Shown piece after piece: positions 53,361 to 61,644 of a stretch of 64,000 bases of DNA (position 1 is the stretch's first letter; each line of letters opens with the position of its first letter). The stretch is from the NCBI GenBank assembly GCA_030447875.1, contig JAUJOA010000001.1:1-64000 (forward strand), in the 5' to 3' direction. The position numbers and the translations under genes were made by a program. Under the pieces are notes generated by a model that searched no databases, had not been told where the DNA came from, and worked only from the letters and a program-made list of their open reading frames with translations. This DNA comes from Thermoleophilaceae bacterium (GTDB lineage Bacteria; Actinomycetota; Thermoleophilia; Solirubrobacterales; Thermoleophilaceae).

Positions 53361-55013
53361 GTGCCGGATCCGAGCCTGGTTCGCTTTCGTCGCGCGGTCG
53401 CCGCCGGCTACGGCGAGCTCGAGCGGCGGCGGCAGGAGGTCAATGACCTCAACGTGTTCCCCGTCGCCGACGGTGACACAGGAGACAACATGGCGATGAC
53501 GATGCGCGCCGTGCTCGACGAGCTCGACCGCTTGAACGGTCAGCCGATCGACGAGATTGGTCGCGACGAGCTCGTCCACGCGGTCGCGCGCGCGTCGCTG
53601 CTCGGAGCCCGCGGGAACAGCGGCGTGATCCTCTCGCAGATCGTCCGCGGTGCGGCGGAGGAGCTCGCCTCGCGACCGGGCGAGCTGGTGGATCCCGTCC
53701 TGGTGGCCGCCGCGCTCGCCCGTGCCGCCGACGTGGCCTACGACTCCGTGCGCGACCCGGCCGAGGGCACGATGCTGTCAGCCGTTCGCGCCATGGGCCA
53801 TCGGGTGGCGCGCGATCTGGCGCACATGGATCGTCAGCGGCTCGGACCCGAGGCCGATCCGGCGGACCAGGACGCGCTGCTCGCGGACGTCCTCGAGGCG
53901 GCTCTCGCGGCCGGCACGGACGCGGTCGAGCGCGGCCCGGACCAGCTCCCGGTGCTGCGGGAGGCGGGCGTCGTGGACGCTGGCGCCTACGGGCTTACCG
54001 TCATCGTGGCGGGCGTTCTGGGCGCACTCAAGGGCGCGGAGGCGCCCGTGCTCGAGCACCAGGCCGTCCCGCACGCGGACCGCCCGCTGCATCTGCCCCA
54101 GCACGCGTCGAGCCGCTTCCGTTACTGCACTAACTTCGCCGTTACGGGCGACGGCCTCGACGGCCAGGCCTTCGTCACGCGGCTGGAGGAGCTGGGGGAC
54201 TCGGTGCTCGTGGTGGGCGATCCGCGTACGCTCAAGGTCCATCTGCACACCGACGAGCCCGATGCCGCGCTGGCGCTGTTCGAGGAGGTCGGCGATGTCT
54301 CGCGGCTCGACGTGGCCGACATGCGCGAGCAGGTGGCCGAGCGTGCAGCGCGGCTCGTCGAGGACAGCGACGAGGCGGGGCGGGCATCATGCGCCGTGGT
54401 CGCGGTGGCCACCGGTCCCGGCATGGTGGGCATGTACGAGCAGCTCGGCGCTTACGTGGTCGACGGCGGTCCCACGCTCAACCCCTCGACGTACGAGATT
54501 CTCGCGGGGATACACGCGTCCGGAGCGCACGAGGTCCTGGTGCTGCCGAACAGTCCCAACGTCAGGCTGGCCGCCGAGCGCGCCGCCGAGCTGTCGGAGA
54601 CGCGCGTGGGCGTCGTGCCCACGCGAGCGCAGCAGGCGGGGCTCACGGCGCTGATCGCGTTCGATTCGTCGCGTCCGCTCGATGACAACGTGGCCGCCGT
54701 GACGGACGCCCTCGCGCGCGTACGTGTCGGCGGTGTCGCGGTGGCCGCTCGCGACGATCCCGACGACCGCTTCCGAGCCGGGGACGCACTCGGTTACGCG
54801 GACGAGCGCCTCGTGGCCTGGGGAGAGCCGGGCGACACGCTCACGGCCACGATGGAGGAGCTCACGAAGGGCAGCGAGATCATCACATGCATCGCCGGCG
54901 CCGACGCGCCTCTAGACCGATCGGCGGTCGAGGCGGTCGTGCCCGACGGCATCGAGCTCGACTATCAGCTTGGTGGTCAACCGGCTTGGTGGTGGCTCCT
55001 CGGCGCGGAGTAG
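53361..55013 (+). CDS. fakA: DAK2-domain fatty acid kinase FakA-like protein (YloV)
   Basis: The 550-residue protein has an N-terminal DhaL/DAK2 domain with NDLNVFPVADGDTGDNM (the metal-binding aspartates) and LLGARGNSGVILSQI, a central domain (FRYCTNFAVTGDG), and a C-terminal domain like that of FakA, which phosphorylates fatty acids held by a FakB (DegV) protein. No FakB gene is in the window. GTG 53361 is preceded by GGAG. Confidence 0.92.
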   Translation: MPDPSLVRFRRAVAAGYGELERRRQEVNDLNVFPVADGDTGDNMAMTMRAVLDELDRLNGQPIDEIGRDELVHAVARASLLGARGNSGVILSQIVRGAAEELASRPGELVDPVLVAAALARAADVAYDSVRDPAEGTMLSAVRAMGHRVARDLAHMDRQRLGPEADPADQDALLADVLEAALAAGTDAVERGPDQLPVLREAGVVDAGAYGLTVIVAGVLGALKGAEAPVLEHQAVPHADRPLHLPQHASSRFRYCTNFAVTGDGLDGQAFVTRLEELGDSVLVVGDPRTLKVHLHTDEPDAALALFEEVGDVSRLDVADMREQVAERAARLVEDSDEAGRASCAVVAVATGPGMVGMYEQLGAYVVDGGPTLNPSTYEILAGIHASGAHEVLVLPNSPNVRLAAERAAELSETRVGVVPTRAQQAGLTALIAFDSSRPLDDNVAAVTDALARVRVGGVAVAARDDPDDRFRAGDALGYADERLVAWGEPGDTLTATMEELTKGSEIITCIAGADAPLDRSAVEAVVPDGIELDYQLGGQPAWWWLLGAE

Positions 55014-55153
55014 CCGTCCGACGGCCGCTCTAATACCGACCCATCGCCACCACCGCCGCGCTTCGTTCCCCGCTGCGCTTTGCTAGCGCCGACTCGCTGG
55101 ACCGCGAGGAGTTAAGGGCGCCTAACTTGCACTCGCTGCCGCGGCCGTGCCTG

Positions 55154-57181
55154 ATGGACACGGCGCTTCCGCTGAAGGGCACGGCGGCGGAGGCGGCCGC
55201 CGCACTGGGAATCGCGACCGTCGGGGACCTGCTCGAGCACTTTCCCCACTCGCACAGGGATCGGCGGGACGTCCGCCCTCTCGGCGGCCTCGCGGTCGAG
55301 GAGAAGGCCACGATCGAGGTCACCGTCAAGGGAGTCAGCGTCCGCCCGATGCGCAACCGGCGTCAGAAGCGGGTCGAGGCGCGTGTCGCGGACGAGAGCG
55401 GCCCGGCGCTCGCCGTGTGGTTCAACCAGCCGTGGGTGGCCAACCAGCTCACGGTCGGGGGACGCCTGCGACTCCACGGCACGCTCAAGCGTCGCAACCA
55501 GTTCTGGGTCGCCGAGCACGACCTGGTGACGGCCGGCGGGATGTCAGGGAGCGGCCTCGTGCCCGTGTATCCCGCCACCGAGGGCCTTTCATCGGATCGG
55601 CTTCGCAAGCTGGTGTGGAGCATCCGGCCGCTCGTCCGCCACGCGGTCGAGCCCTTGCCCGCCTGGCTGCGAGCGAGTCAGCACCTGGCCGACCGCCCGG
55701 CGGCCCTGGACGCGATCCACTTCCCGGCGGCGCTCGAGGACGAGGACGACGCGCGCGCTCGGTTGGCGTTCGAGGAGTTCTTTCTGCTCGAGCTCGCCCT
55801 GGCTGCCCGCAAGCGAGCGCGCGCCGAGAGCATGCGGGCGCCTAGCCTGACCGGCGGTGGGGACCTGATCGAGTCGTGGCTCGCCGCGCTCCCGTTCGCT
55901 CCGACCGCCGGCCAGCGGGCGGCTTTCGTACGTGTCGACGCGGACCTCGCGAGCGAGCGGCCGATGCAGCGGCTGCTGATGGGCGAGGTCGGCTCCGGCA
56001 AGACCGTCGTGGCGCTTCACGCGATGCTGCGGGCGGTGGAAAGCGGCCGTCAGGCGGCGCTCATGGCTCCCACGGAGACGCTGGCCGAGCAGCATCTCGC
56101 GACCCTCGATCGCCTCCTGGGCGGCCTCACGCCGATCGCCCTGCTCACCGGCTCGACGCCGGCCAGGGCGCGCCGGGAGATCCTGGGGCGCCTGTCCTCC
56201 GGCGAGCTCGGGCTCATCGTCGGCACCCATGCGCTCATCGAACCGGCCGTGGAGTTCCGCGACCTGGCGCTCTGCGTAGTGGACGAGCAGCACCGCTTCG
56301 GCGTCAGGCAGCGAGCGGCGCTCGACGCAAAGGTGGCGCCCGGCCGAGCGCCACATGTGCTTCACCTCACCGCGACTCCCATCCCGCGGACGCTTGCGCT
56401 CACCGCCTTCGGCGACCTCGACGTCACGGCGCTGCGCGAGCGCCCCGCCGGCCGGGGTCCGGTCGAGACACATGTCGTCGACGGCGCCCGAGCTCGCGCC
56501 CGCGCCTACGAGCGGGTCCGCGAGGAGATCGCGACAGGGCGCCAGTGCTTTGTCGTCTGCCCGCTCGTCGAGGAGTCGGATGCGCTTCAGGCCGCGGCGG
56601 CCACCACGGAGGCGGAGCGGCTGCGCCGAACCGAGTTCCGCCACCACCGGGTCGAGCTGATCCACGGGCAGATGCCAGGGCGCGAGAAGGCGAAGGCGAT
56701 GTCGGCCTTCGCGTCCGGGGATGCCGACGTGCTGGTGGCCACGAGCGTGATCGAGGTCGGAATCGACGTGCCGAATGCGACGGTCATGCTCATCGAGGCG
56801 GCAGAGCGCTACGGGTTGTCCCAGCTCCACCAGCTGCGGGGGCGGATCGGTCGTGGAGAGCACCCGTCGCTTTGCGTCCTCTTCGGCGACGCCGAGCTCC
56901 CTCGCCTCCGGGCGGTGGCGGACGAGATGGATGGCTTCCGCCTCGCCGAGGTCGACCTCGATCTACGCGGGGCCGGCGAGTTCCTCGGGACCCGACAGCA
57001 CGGCCTCCCGCACTTTCGCGTGGCCCGCATCCCCGACGATGCCGAGCTGCTCCAGCGCGCGCGCGACGCCGCCGAGCGGCTGCTGGCGTCCGACCCTGAG
57101 CTCGCGAAGCCCGAGCATGCACTGCTCCGCGATGCGGTCAAGGCGCGATTCGGCGGTGAGCTCCGCCCGATCCCCGCGTAG
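55154..57181 (+). CDS. recG: ATP-dependent DNA helicase RecG
   Basis: RecG remodels stalled forks and Holliday junctions. From ATG 55154 it has 675 residues: a wedge/OB domain (VSVRPMRNRRQKRVEARVAD), then the helicase with Walker A GEVGSGKTVVAL, DEQH (in VVDEQHRFGVRQ), HLTATPIPRTL and the second lobe (ATSVIEVGIDVPNATVM, QLRGRIGRG). The longer start at TTG 55127 overlaps a TAACTT box (55123-55128) and is less likely. It follows fakA after a 140-bp gap that holds a bulged GTTA-GG/CC-TAAC inverted repeat. Confidence 0.95.
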   Translation: MDTALPLKGTAAEAAAALGIATVGDLLEHFPHSHRDRRDVRPLGGLAVEEKATIEVTVKGVSVRPMRNRRQKRVEARVADESGPALAVWFNQPWVANQLTVGGRLRLHGTLKRRNQFWVAEHDLVTAGGMSGSGLVPVYPATEGLSSDRLRKLVWSIRPLVRHAVEPLPAWLRASQHLADRPAALDAIHFPAALEDEDDARARLAFEEFFLLELALAARKRARAESMRAPSLTGGGDLIESWLAALPFAPTAGQRAAFVRVDADLASERPMQRLLMGEVGSGKTVVALHAMLRAVESGRQAALMAPTETLAEQHLATLDRLLGGLTPIALLTGSTPARARREILGRLSSGELGLIVGTHALIEPAVEFRDLALCVVDEQHRFGVRQRAALDAKVAPGRAPHVLHLTATPIPRTLALTAFGDLDVTALRERPAGRGPVETHVVDGARARARAYERVREEIATGRQCFVVCPLVEESDALQAAAATTEAERLRRTEFRHHRVELIHGQMPGREKAKAMSAFASGDADVLVATSVIEVGIDVPNATVMLIEAAERYGLSQLHQLRGRIGRGEHPSLCVLFGDAELPRLRAVADEMDGFRLAEVDLDLRGAGEFLGTRQHGLPHFRVARIPDDAELLQRARDAAERLLASDPELAKPEHALLRDAVKARFGGELRPIPA

Positions 57182-57224
57182 CCTCTGCTAATCGAGCCTG
57201 AGAGCGACCGATGACGCCGATGCC

Positions 57225-57761
57225 ATGCGGGTCGTAGCCGGGGCGTTCAAAGGCCGGCGCTTGCAAGCTCCACCGGCTGGTGGCGTCCGCCCGACGCTCG
57301 ATCGCGTGCGAGAGGCGCTGTTCTCCATCCTCGGCCCGATCGACGGCCTGCGGGTCCTGGACCTGTTCGCGGGCTCGGGCGCACTCGGGATCGAGGCCGC
57401 GTCACGCGGGGCGGGGGAGGTGGTGTTCGTGGACGGCGACCCGCGCTCGGTGGCGGCCGTGCGAAGGAATCTCGCCATCGTGGGACTCGAGGCCCCCGTG
57501 CACCGTCGCGACGCCCTGGCGTTCCTGGCGGACGCCGTCGCCGCCGCGGGTCCGCGCTTCGAGCTCGTATTCGTCGACCCGCCATATAGTTCCGCCGACC
57601 GCGTGGCGGGGCCGCTCACCGAGCTGCTGCCCGGCGCGCTGACCCAGAGCGCCCGAATCGTGACCGAATCCGACAAGCGACAACCGCTCGTGCTCGACCT
57701 GCCGCTCGCCCTCGAGCGCACGTACGGCGACACCCGGATCGCCATCCACCATGGCGCCTGA
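57225..57761 (+). CDS. rsmD: 16S rRNA G966 N2-methyltransferase RsmD
   Basis: The 178-residue protein has RVVAGAFKGRRLQAP at the N-terminus, the SAM-binding DLFAGSGALGIEAASRGA and the catalytic motif VFVDPPY. It overlaps coaD by 11 bp, a common pair in bacteria. Confidence 0.95.
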   Translation: MRVVAGAFKGRRLQAPPAGGVRPTLDRVREALFSILGPIDGLRVLDLFAGSGALGIEAASRGAGEVVFVDGDPRSVAAVRRNLAIVGLEAPVHRRDALAFLADAVAAAGPRFELVFVDPPYSSADRVAGPLTELLPGALTQSARIVTESDKRQPLVLDLPLALERTYGDTRIAIHHGA

Positions 57762-58251
57762 GAAGGCGGGCACCGCCGTCTGCCCGGGGTCCTACGACCC
57801 CGTGACCCTCGGGCACGTGGACATCATCTCGAGGGCGGCGGAGGTGTTCGAGCGCCTGGTCGTGGCGGTCGTCAACCAGCCGGTTCGCAAGCAGAAGACG
57901 CTGTTTCCGGCCGAGGAGCGCGTTGCTTTCCTGGAGGCCGAGGTCGGAAAACTTGCCAATGTGCAGGTCAAAGCCTTTGATACGCTCGTCGTCGATTTTG
58001 CCCGGGAGCACTCTGCAACGGCGATCGTCAAGGGCCTGCGCGCGATCTCCGACTTTGAGTACGAGTTCGAGATGAACCAGCTCAACCGTAAGATGGCGCC
58101 CGACATCGAGAGCATCTACCTCATGTCCTCGCCCGAGTTCAGCTTCCTGAGCTCCAGCGGGGTGAAGGAGATCGCGATGTTCGGCGGCGATCTCGGGGAG
58201 CTGGTGCCGCCCGCCGTGGCCGAGCGGCTAGAGGAAGCCGCCCGACGCTGA
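57751..58251 (+). CDS. coaD: Phosphopantetheine adenylyltransferase CoaD
   Basis: CoaD makes dephospho-CoA. The 166-residue protein has CPGSYDPVTLGHVDII with the T-x-G-H motif (Tyr where Phe is usual), VKGLRAISDFEYE and the C-terminal FLSSSGVKEIAMFGG. Length is normal for the family. Confidence 0.96.
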   Translation: MAPEKAGTAVCPGSYDPVTLGHVDIISRAAEVFERLVVAVVNQPVRKQKTLFPAEERVAFLEAEVGKLANVQVKAFDTLVVDFAREHSATAIVKGLRAISDFEYEFEMNQLNRKMAPDIESIYLMSSPEFSFLSSSGVKEIAMFGGDLGELVPPAVAERLEEAARR

Positions 58252-58268
58252 CGAACTGAGGTTCACCT

Positions 58269-58730
58269 ATGGATGTCCTCGTCCTGATCGACAAGCTCGA
58301 CGACCAGATACACAACGCGAAGCCGGTTCCGCTCACCGACCAGGTGCGCGTGGACAAGGAGGAGGTCTACGACGTCCTCGACCAGATGCGCGCCACGATC
58401 CCCGAGGAGATCAAGCAGGCGCGCTGGATCGTCAAGGAGCGTCAGGAGATGCTCGCCGAGGCAAAGCGCGAGGCCGAGCGGATCATCAAGGAGTCGCGCG
58501 ACGAGCAGACGCGGCTGATCTCCAACGAGGAGGTCGTCAAGCAGGCCGAGCGGCAGGCCGAGGAGATCGTCGAGGACGCCCGGGCGCGTGAGCGGGAGAT
58601 CCGGCTGGGCGCGGAGGACTACGCCGACGACATCCTGAACACGCTCGAGGTCAACCTGCAGAAGTTCACCGCGGCCGTGCAGCGCGGGCGCGACAGGCTT
58701 CAGGGGCGCGAAGAGGCCGAGGTCAGGTAG
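58269..58730 (+). CDS. Short DivIVA/SepIVA-like coiled-coil septation protein
   Basis: This 153-residue protein is a short N-terminal domain (VLVLIDKLDDQIHNAKPVPLTDQVRVDKEE) followed by a long helix rich in Glu, Lys and Arg (IVKERQEMLAEAKREAERII). The gene neighbourhood yceD-rnc side in mycobacteria holds SepIVA, a DivIVA-family septation factor, and the sequence style fits. I infer a role in division or septal wall synthesis. A -10 or ribosome site is weak; TTCACCT precedes ATG 58269. Confidence 0.75.
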   Translation: MDVLVLIDKLDDQIHNAKPVPLTDQVRVDKEEVYDVLDQMRATIPEEIKQARWIVKERQEMLAEAKREAERIIKESRDEQTRLISNEEVVKQAERQAEEIVEDARAREREIRLGAEDYADDILNTLEVNLQKFTAAVQRGRDRLQGREEAEVR

Positions 58731-58773
58731 CCCGGGGCGCCCTGGCGGGCGGGCCCTGGCGCTGCTCCGGTGC

Positions 58774-58827
58774 TTCCCTTTCCGGGGCTCGCTCGGCTTC
58801 GCCTCGCTACACGCCCCTGAAAGGGAA
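58774..58827. repeat. Long imperfect hairpin (possible terminator)
   Basis: Arms 58774-58788 and 58813-58827 pair over 15 positions with one mismatch (TTCCCTTTC-GGGGC against GCCCC-GAAAGGGAA), loop 24 nt. It lies between the SepIVA-like gene and the next unit. No T-run follows, so a factor-independent terminator is not certain. Confidence 0.5.
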
Positions 58828-58903
58828 CACCTGCGCGCGCCACCCGCCCGAGCGGCGTCGGCGCTCGCTCAGCTTTCGCTCGACCCGCGCGCCGCTTGAC
58901 GCC

Positions 58904-58909
58904 TACAGT
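58904..58909 (+). promoter_or_regulatory. -10 box (TACAGT) before the 58916 gene
   Basis: TACAGT ends 6 nt before ATG 58916. Confidence 0.5.
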
Positions 58910-58915
58910 AGGGCG

Positions 58916-59095
58916 ATGCGCGAGCCTCCGGAGGCAGCCGCGAAGCCTCGGCTGGATCCTTGGCGGGCGAATGAGCTGGCGCGCCGGCGCCGGGTCCGCG
59001 AGGACGCCCGCCGCCCGCTCGGCGTGAACCTCGCGGAGGGGATCGCGCTCAGCGAGTTCCTCTCGAGCTTCACCGGCAACGCGCGTCGTAGGTGA
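58916..59095 (+). CDS. Small basic protein, first gene of a toxin-antitoxin-like pair
   Basis: This 59-residue protein, MREPPEAAAKPRLDPWRANE and on, is Arg-rich and ends near NARRR. The patterns DPWRANELARRRRVRE and GIALSEFLSSF suggest a real, conserved small protein. It has its own -10 box and overlaps the nucleotidyltransferase gene by 4 bp (GTGA), the usual coupling of an antitoxin with its toxin. Family not recognised with certainty. Confidence 0.7.
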   Translation: MREPPEAAAKPRLDPWRANELARRRRVREDARRPLGVNLAEGIALSEFLSSFTGNARRR

Positions 59096-59601
59096 GCGCC
59101 GGGAGGCTGCGGCTTCGCGAGCTGCTCGAGCGGCTCGTGACCGCCGAGGTCCGCTTCGTCCTCGTCGGGGGGCTGGCGGTCAACGCCTGGGGTTACCTGC
59201 GCGGCACGCGCGACGTCGACATCGTGCCCGACCCCGCGCGCGACAACCTCGCCCGGCTTACGAACCTGCTCGAGGAGCTCGAGGGTCGTGTGGAGGTCGA
59301 GGGGCGAGAGCTCGCCGCCGGAGCGATTCGCACCTTTCTCGAGGCCGGCGACCGGACGCTGGTCGCGACCGATCTGGGCCACGTCGACGTCCTCCAAGGG
59401 TTGTCCCAGATACCGCCATATGACGATCTGAGCAGGGAGGCCAACGAAGTGGACCTGGACGGCCTGGAGGTCCGTGTCTGCTCGCTCGGTCACCTGCTGT
59501 CGATGAAGCGCGCGAGCGATCGGCCGCGCGACCACGACGATGTCGAAGCGCTCGAAGCGGCTCGCTCGGCAGAGGGTCCGCCCGACGACGCGGGCGGCTG
59601 A
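59092..59601 (+). CDS. Nucleotidyltransferase-fold protein (MNT/AbiEii-like), possible toxin
   Basis: This 169-residue protein has the nucleotidyltransferase signature FVLVGGLAVNAWGYLRGTRDVDIV (Gly-Gly and D-V-D), then a helical C-terminal part. Such proteins can be the nucleotide-adding toxin (or MNT antitoxin) of toxin-antitoxin pairs. GTG 59092 overlaps the small upstream gene. A second, damaged pair of similar layout lies at 39396-40191. Confidence 0.75.
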   Translation: MSAGRLRLRELLERLVTAEVRFVLVGGLAVNAWGYLRGTRDVDIVPDPARDNLARLTNLLEELEGRVEVEGRELAAGAIRTFLEAGDRTLVATDLGHVDVLQGLSQIPPYDDLSREANEVDLDGLEVRVCSLGHLLSMKRASDRPRDHDDVEALEAARSAEGPPDDAGG

Positions 59602-59615
59602 GCGGTCCAGCGCGG

Positions 59616-59621
59616 TACCCT
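59616..59621 (+). promoter_or_regulatory. -10 box of yceD (TACCCT)
   Basis: TACCCT ends 6 nt before GTG 59628. Confidence 0.5.
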
Positions 59622-59627
59622 CGATCC

Positions 59628-60143
59628 GTGGCGTCGAAGGTGGACATTTTCGATCTCGGACGCCTGGGTCTCACCTCGGGTGAGGGGCGCCGGCTCGACC
59701 TCGAGGTGGCCGTCGACCCGCTCGAGTTCGGCGGCGAGCGCTACGCGGCCGTGCCTCGCCCCGTCCCCGCCATCATGGACGTCGCTCGCACCACAGCCGG
59801 CTACTCGCTTCGCCTGCGCTACGCCGTGCGGCTCTCGGGCCCCTGCACGCGCTGCCTTGCCGATGCCGGTGCTCCGGTGGCGGTCGACGCCCGTGAGCTC
59901 GACCAGCCGGGAGGAGGGGAGGAGCTGAGCTCTCCCTACCTTCACGGCGACGAGCTCGATCTCCACGCGTGGGCCCGCGAGGCGCTCGTGCTCGCCCTGC
60001 CCACGCAGATCCTGTGTCGCGATGACTGTCTCGGCCTCTGCGCCGTCTGCGGTGAGGATCTGAACGCGGCCGAGCCCGGCCACTCGCACGAGGCGCCGCC
60101 GGATTCGCGCTGGGCGAAGCTGGGCGACCTTCGCCTCGACTGA
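59628..60143 (+). CDS. yceD: DUF177 protein YceD
   Basis: The 171-residue protein has the YceD/DUF177 layout: a central LSGPCTRCLADAGAPV pair and the late CRDDCLGLCAVCGEDLN cysteines. It precedes rpmF, as in most bacteria; the family is tied to 23S rRNA and L32. From GTG 59628. Confidence 0.9.
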   Translation: MASKVDIFDLGRLGLTSGEGRRLDLEVAVDPLEFGGERYAAVPRPVPAIMDVARTTAGYSLRLRYAVRLSGPCTRCLADAGAPVAVDARELDQPGGGEELSSPYLHGDELDLHAWAREALVLALPTQILCRDDCLGLCAVCGEDLNAAEPGHSHEAPPDSRWAKLGDLRLD

Positions 60144-60164
60144 GTCGAGTCCGCCGCTCGTCGC

Positions 60165-60170
60165 TAGACT
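60165..60170 (+). promoter_or_regulatory. -10 box of rpmF (TAGACT)
   Basis: TAGACT ends 8 nt before the rpmF ATG. Confidence 0.6.
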
Positions 60171-60178
60171 GGCGCGCC

Positions 60179-60367
60179 ATGGCCGTTCCCAAGCAGAGGC
60201 AGTCTCACTCGCGCACCAACAAGCGGCGCTCGCAGCACAAGATCTCGCCGCCGAGCCTCAAGAGCTGCCCGCAGTGCCACTCGCCGCGACTTCCGCACCG
60301 CGTGTGCCCCGTCTGCGGGCACTACGCCGGCCGTGAGATCGTGGCGGCGCACCAGTCCGACGAGTAG
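60179..60367 (+). CDS. rpmF: Ribosomal protein bL32, zinc-type
   Basis: The 62-residue bL32 starts MAVPKQRQSHSRTNKRRSQH and has two cysteine pairs (CPQC, CPVC) for zinc. It is followed after 18 nt by plsX, a standard rpmF-plsX link between ribosome and lipid synthesis. Confidence 0.97.
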   Translation: MAVPKQRQSHSRTNKRRSQHKISPPSLKSCPQCHSPRLPHRVCPVCGHYAGREIVAAHQSDE

Positions 60368-60385
60368 CCGCCGGACCGCCCTCTC

Positions 60386-61393
60386 ATGATCGCGCTCGAT
60401 GCGCTCGGGGCCGATCACGGTCCCGCGACCGTGCTCGAGGGCGCACGTGCGTCGGGTCTCGATGTGGCGCTCTACGGTCCCGCCGCGGACATGCGAGCGG
60501 CCGCCGGCGATCCGCGACTCGAGATCGTTGATTCGCCGCTGGCCATCCGAGGCGATGAGGAGCCCGCTCGCGCTGTGCGCAGCCGCCCGGAGGCGTCGAT
60601 CGTCAGGGCGGCCACCGCGGTCGCCGGCGGGCGCGCCGAGGCGCTGGTCTCCGCCGGTCCGACGGGCGCAGTGCTGGCGGCATCGCTCTTTCACGTCAAG
60701 CGCCTCCGTGGCGTCCACCGCCCCGCCATCGCCGCCCTCGTCCCGGTTCCCGGCCGCCCCACGCTTCTCCTCGACGCCGGCGCGAACGCGCAGGTCCGCC
60801 CCGAGCACCTCGTGCAGTTCGCCTACATGGGCGCCGCCTTCATGGAGGCGGTTCACGGCGTCGAGCGGCCGCTAGTGGGGCTGTTGTCGATCGGAGAGGA
60901 ACCGGGCAAGGGCACGCCTGACGTGGTGGAGGCGCACGAGCGGCTCGCCGGCGGACCGCTCGACTTCGCCGGCAACTTGGAGGGCGGCGACCTCACGAGC
61001 GGCGCCGTCGACGTCGTGGTCACGGACGGCTTCACCGGCAACGTGGCGCTCAAGACGATGGAGGGCACGGCGAAGACGGTCGTCGGCGCGATCCGCGATG
61101 CCGTTCGCTCCGGTCCGGTGTCGGGTGTAGGCGGGCTGCTGATCCGGGGCAAGGTCGGCCGCCTGCGGCGCGAGCTCGACCCGAACACAGTCGGCGGTGC
61201 GATCCTCCTCGGGCTTCGACGCGTGGTCGTCATCGCGCACGGACGATCGAGCGCTGACGGGATCGCCGGCGCGCTGAGGCTCGCCCGGCGCGCCGTGGAC
61301 GATCGGATGGTCGAGCGCACGGCCGCCGCGCTCGAGGCCGGCGGGGCGCTGCGGTCCGTGCCCGCTGCTAGCGTCGCATCCGCCGATGACTAG
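60386..61393 (+). CDS. plsX: Phosphate acyltransferase PlsX
   Basis: PlsX makes acyl-phosphate from acyl-ACP for phospholipid synthesis. The 335-residue protein begins MIALDALGADHGPATVLEGA and has SAGPTGAVLAASLFHVKRL, LDAGANAQVRPEHL and TDGFTGNVALKTMEGT. It overlaps acpP by 8 bp. Confidence 0.95.
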   Translation: MIALDALGADHGPATVLEGARASGLDVALYGPAADMRAAAGDPRLEIVDSPLAIRGDEEPARAVRSRPEASIVRAATAVAGGRAEALVSAGPTGAVLAASLFHVKRLRGVHRPAIAALVPVPGRPTLLLDAGANAQVRPEHLVQFAYMGAAFMEAVHGVERPLVGLLSIGEEPGKGTPDVVEAHERLAGGPLDFAGNLEGGDLTSGAVDVVVTDGFTGNVALKTMEGTAKTVVGAIRDAVRSGPVSGVGGLLIRGKVGRLRRELDPNTVGGAILLGLRRVVVIAHGRSSADGIAGALRLARRAVDDRMVERTAAALEAGGALRSVPAASVASADD

Positions 61394-61640
61394 AGACGAG
61401 GTCATGGAGCTGATCCGCGGCCACCTGTCCGCGGAGCTCGAGATCGAGGCTGACCGGATCGACGCGAGCACGCGCTTCAAGGAGGATCTCGAGGCGGACT
61501 CGCTCGATCTGGTTGAGCTCGTGATGGAGCTCGAGGATAGGTACGGGGTCCGCATCCCCGACGAGGAGGCCACGAAGATCCTCACGGTCGGCCAGGCGGC
61601 GGACTTCGTGGCCGCCCGCGCGCCGCAGAGCGCGTCCTGA
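61386..61640 (+). CDS. acpP: Acyl carrier protein
   Basis: The 84-residue ACP carries the phosphopantetheine serine in EADSLDLVELVMELED. It sits between plsX and rnc, as in many bacteria. ATG 61386. Confidence 0.95.
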   Translation: MTRDEVMELIRGHLSAELEIEADRIDASTRFKEDLEADSLDLVELVMELEDRYGVRIPDEEATKILTVGQAADFVAARAPQSAS

Positions 61641-61644
61641 CGCT

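Noticed and set aside
55127-55153. TTG 55127 as the recG start
   Set aside because: It overlaps a TAACTT box, and the extra nine residues are not needed for the RecG N-terminus.
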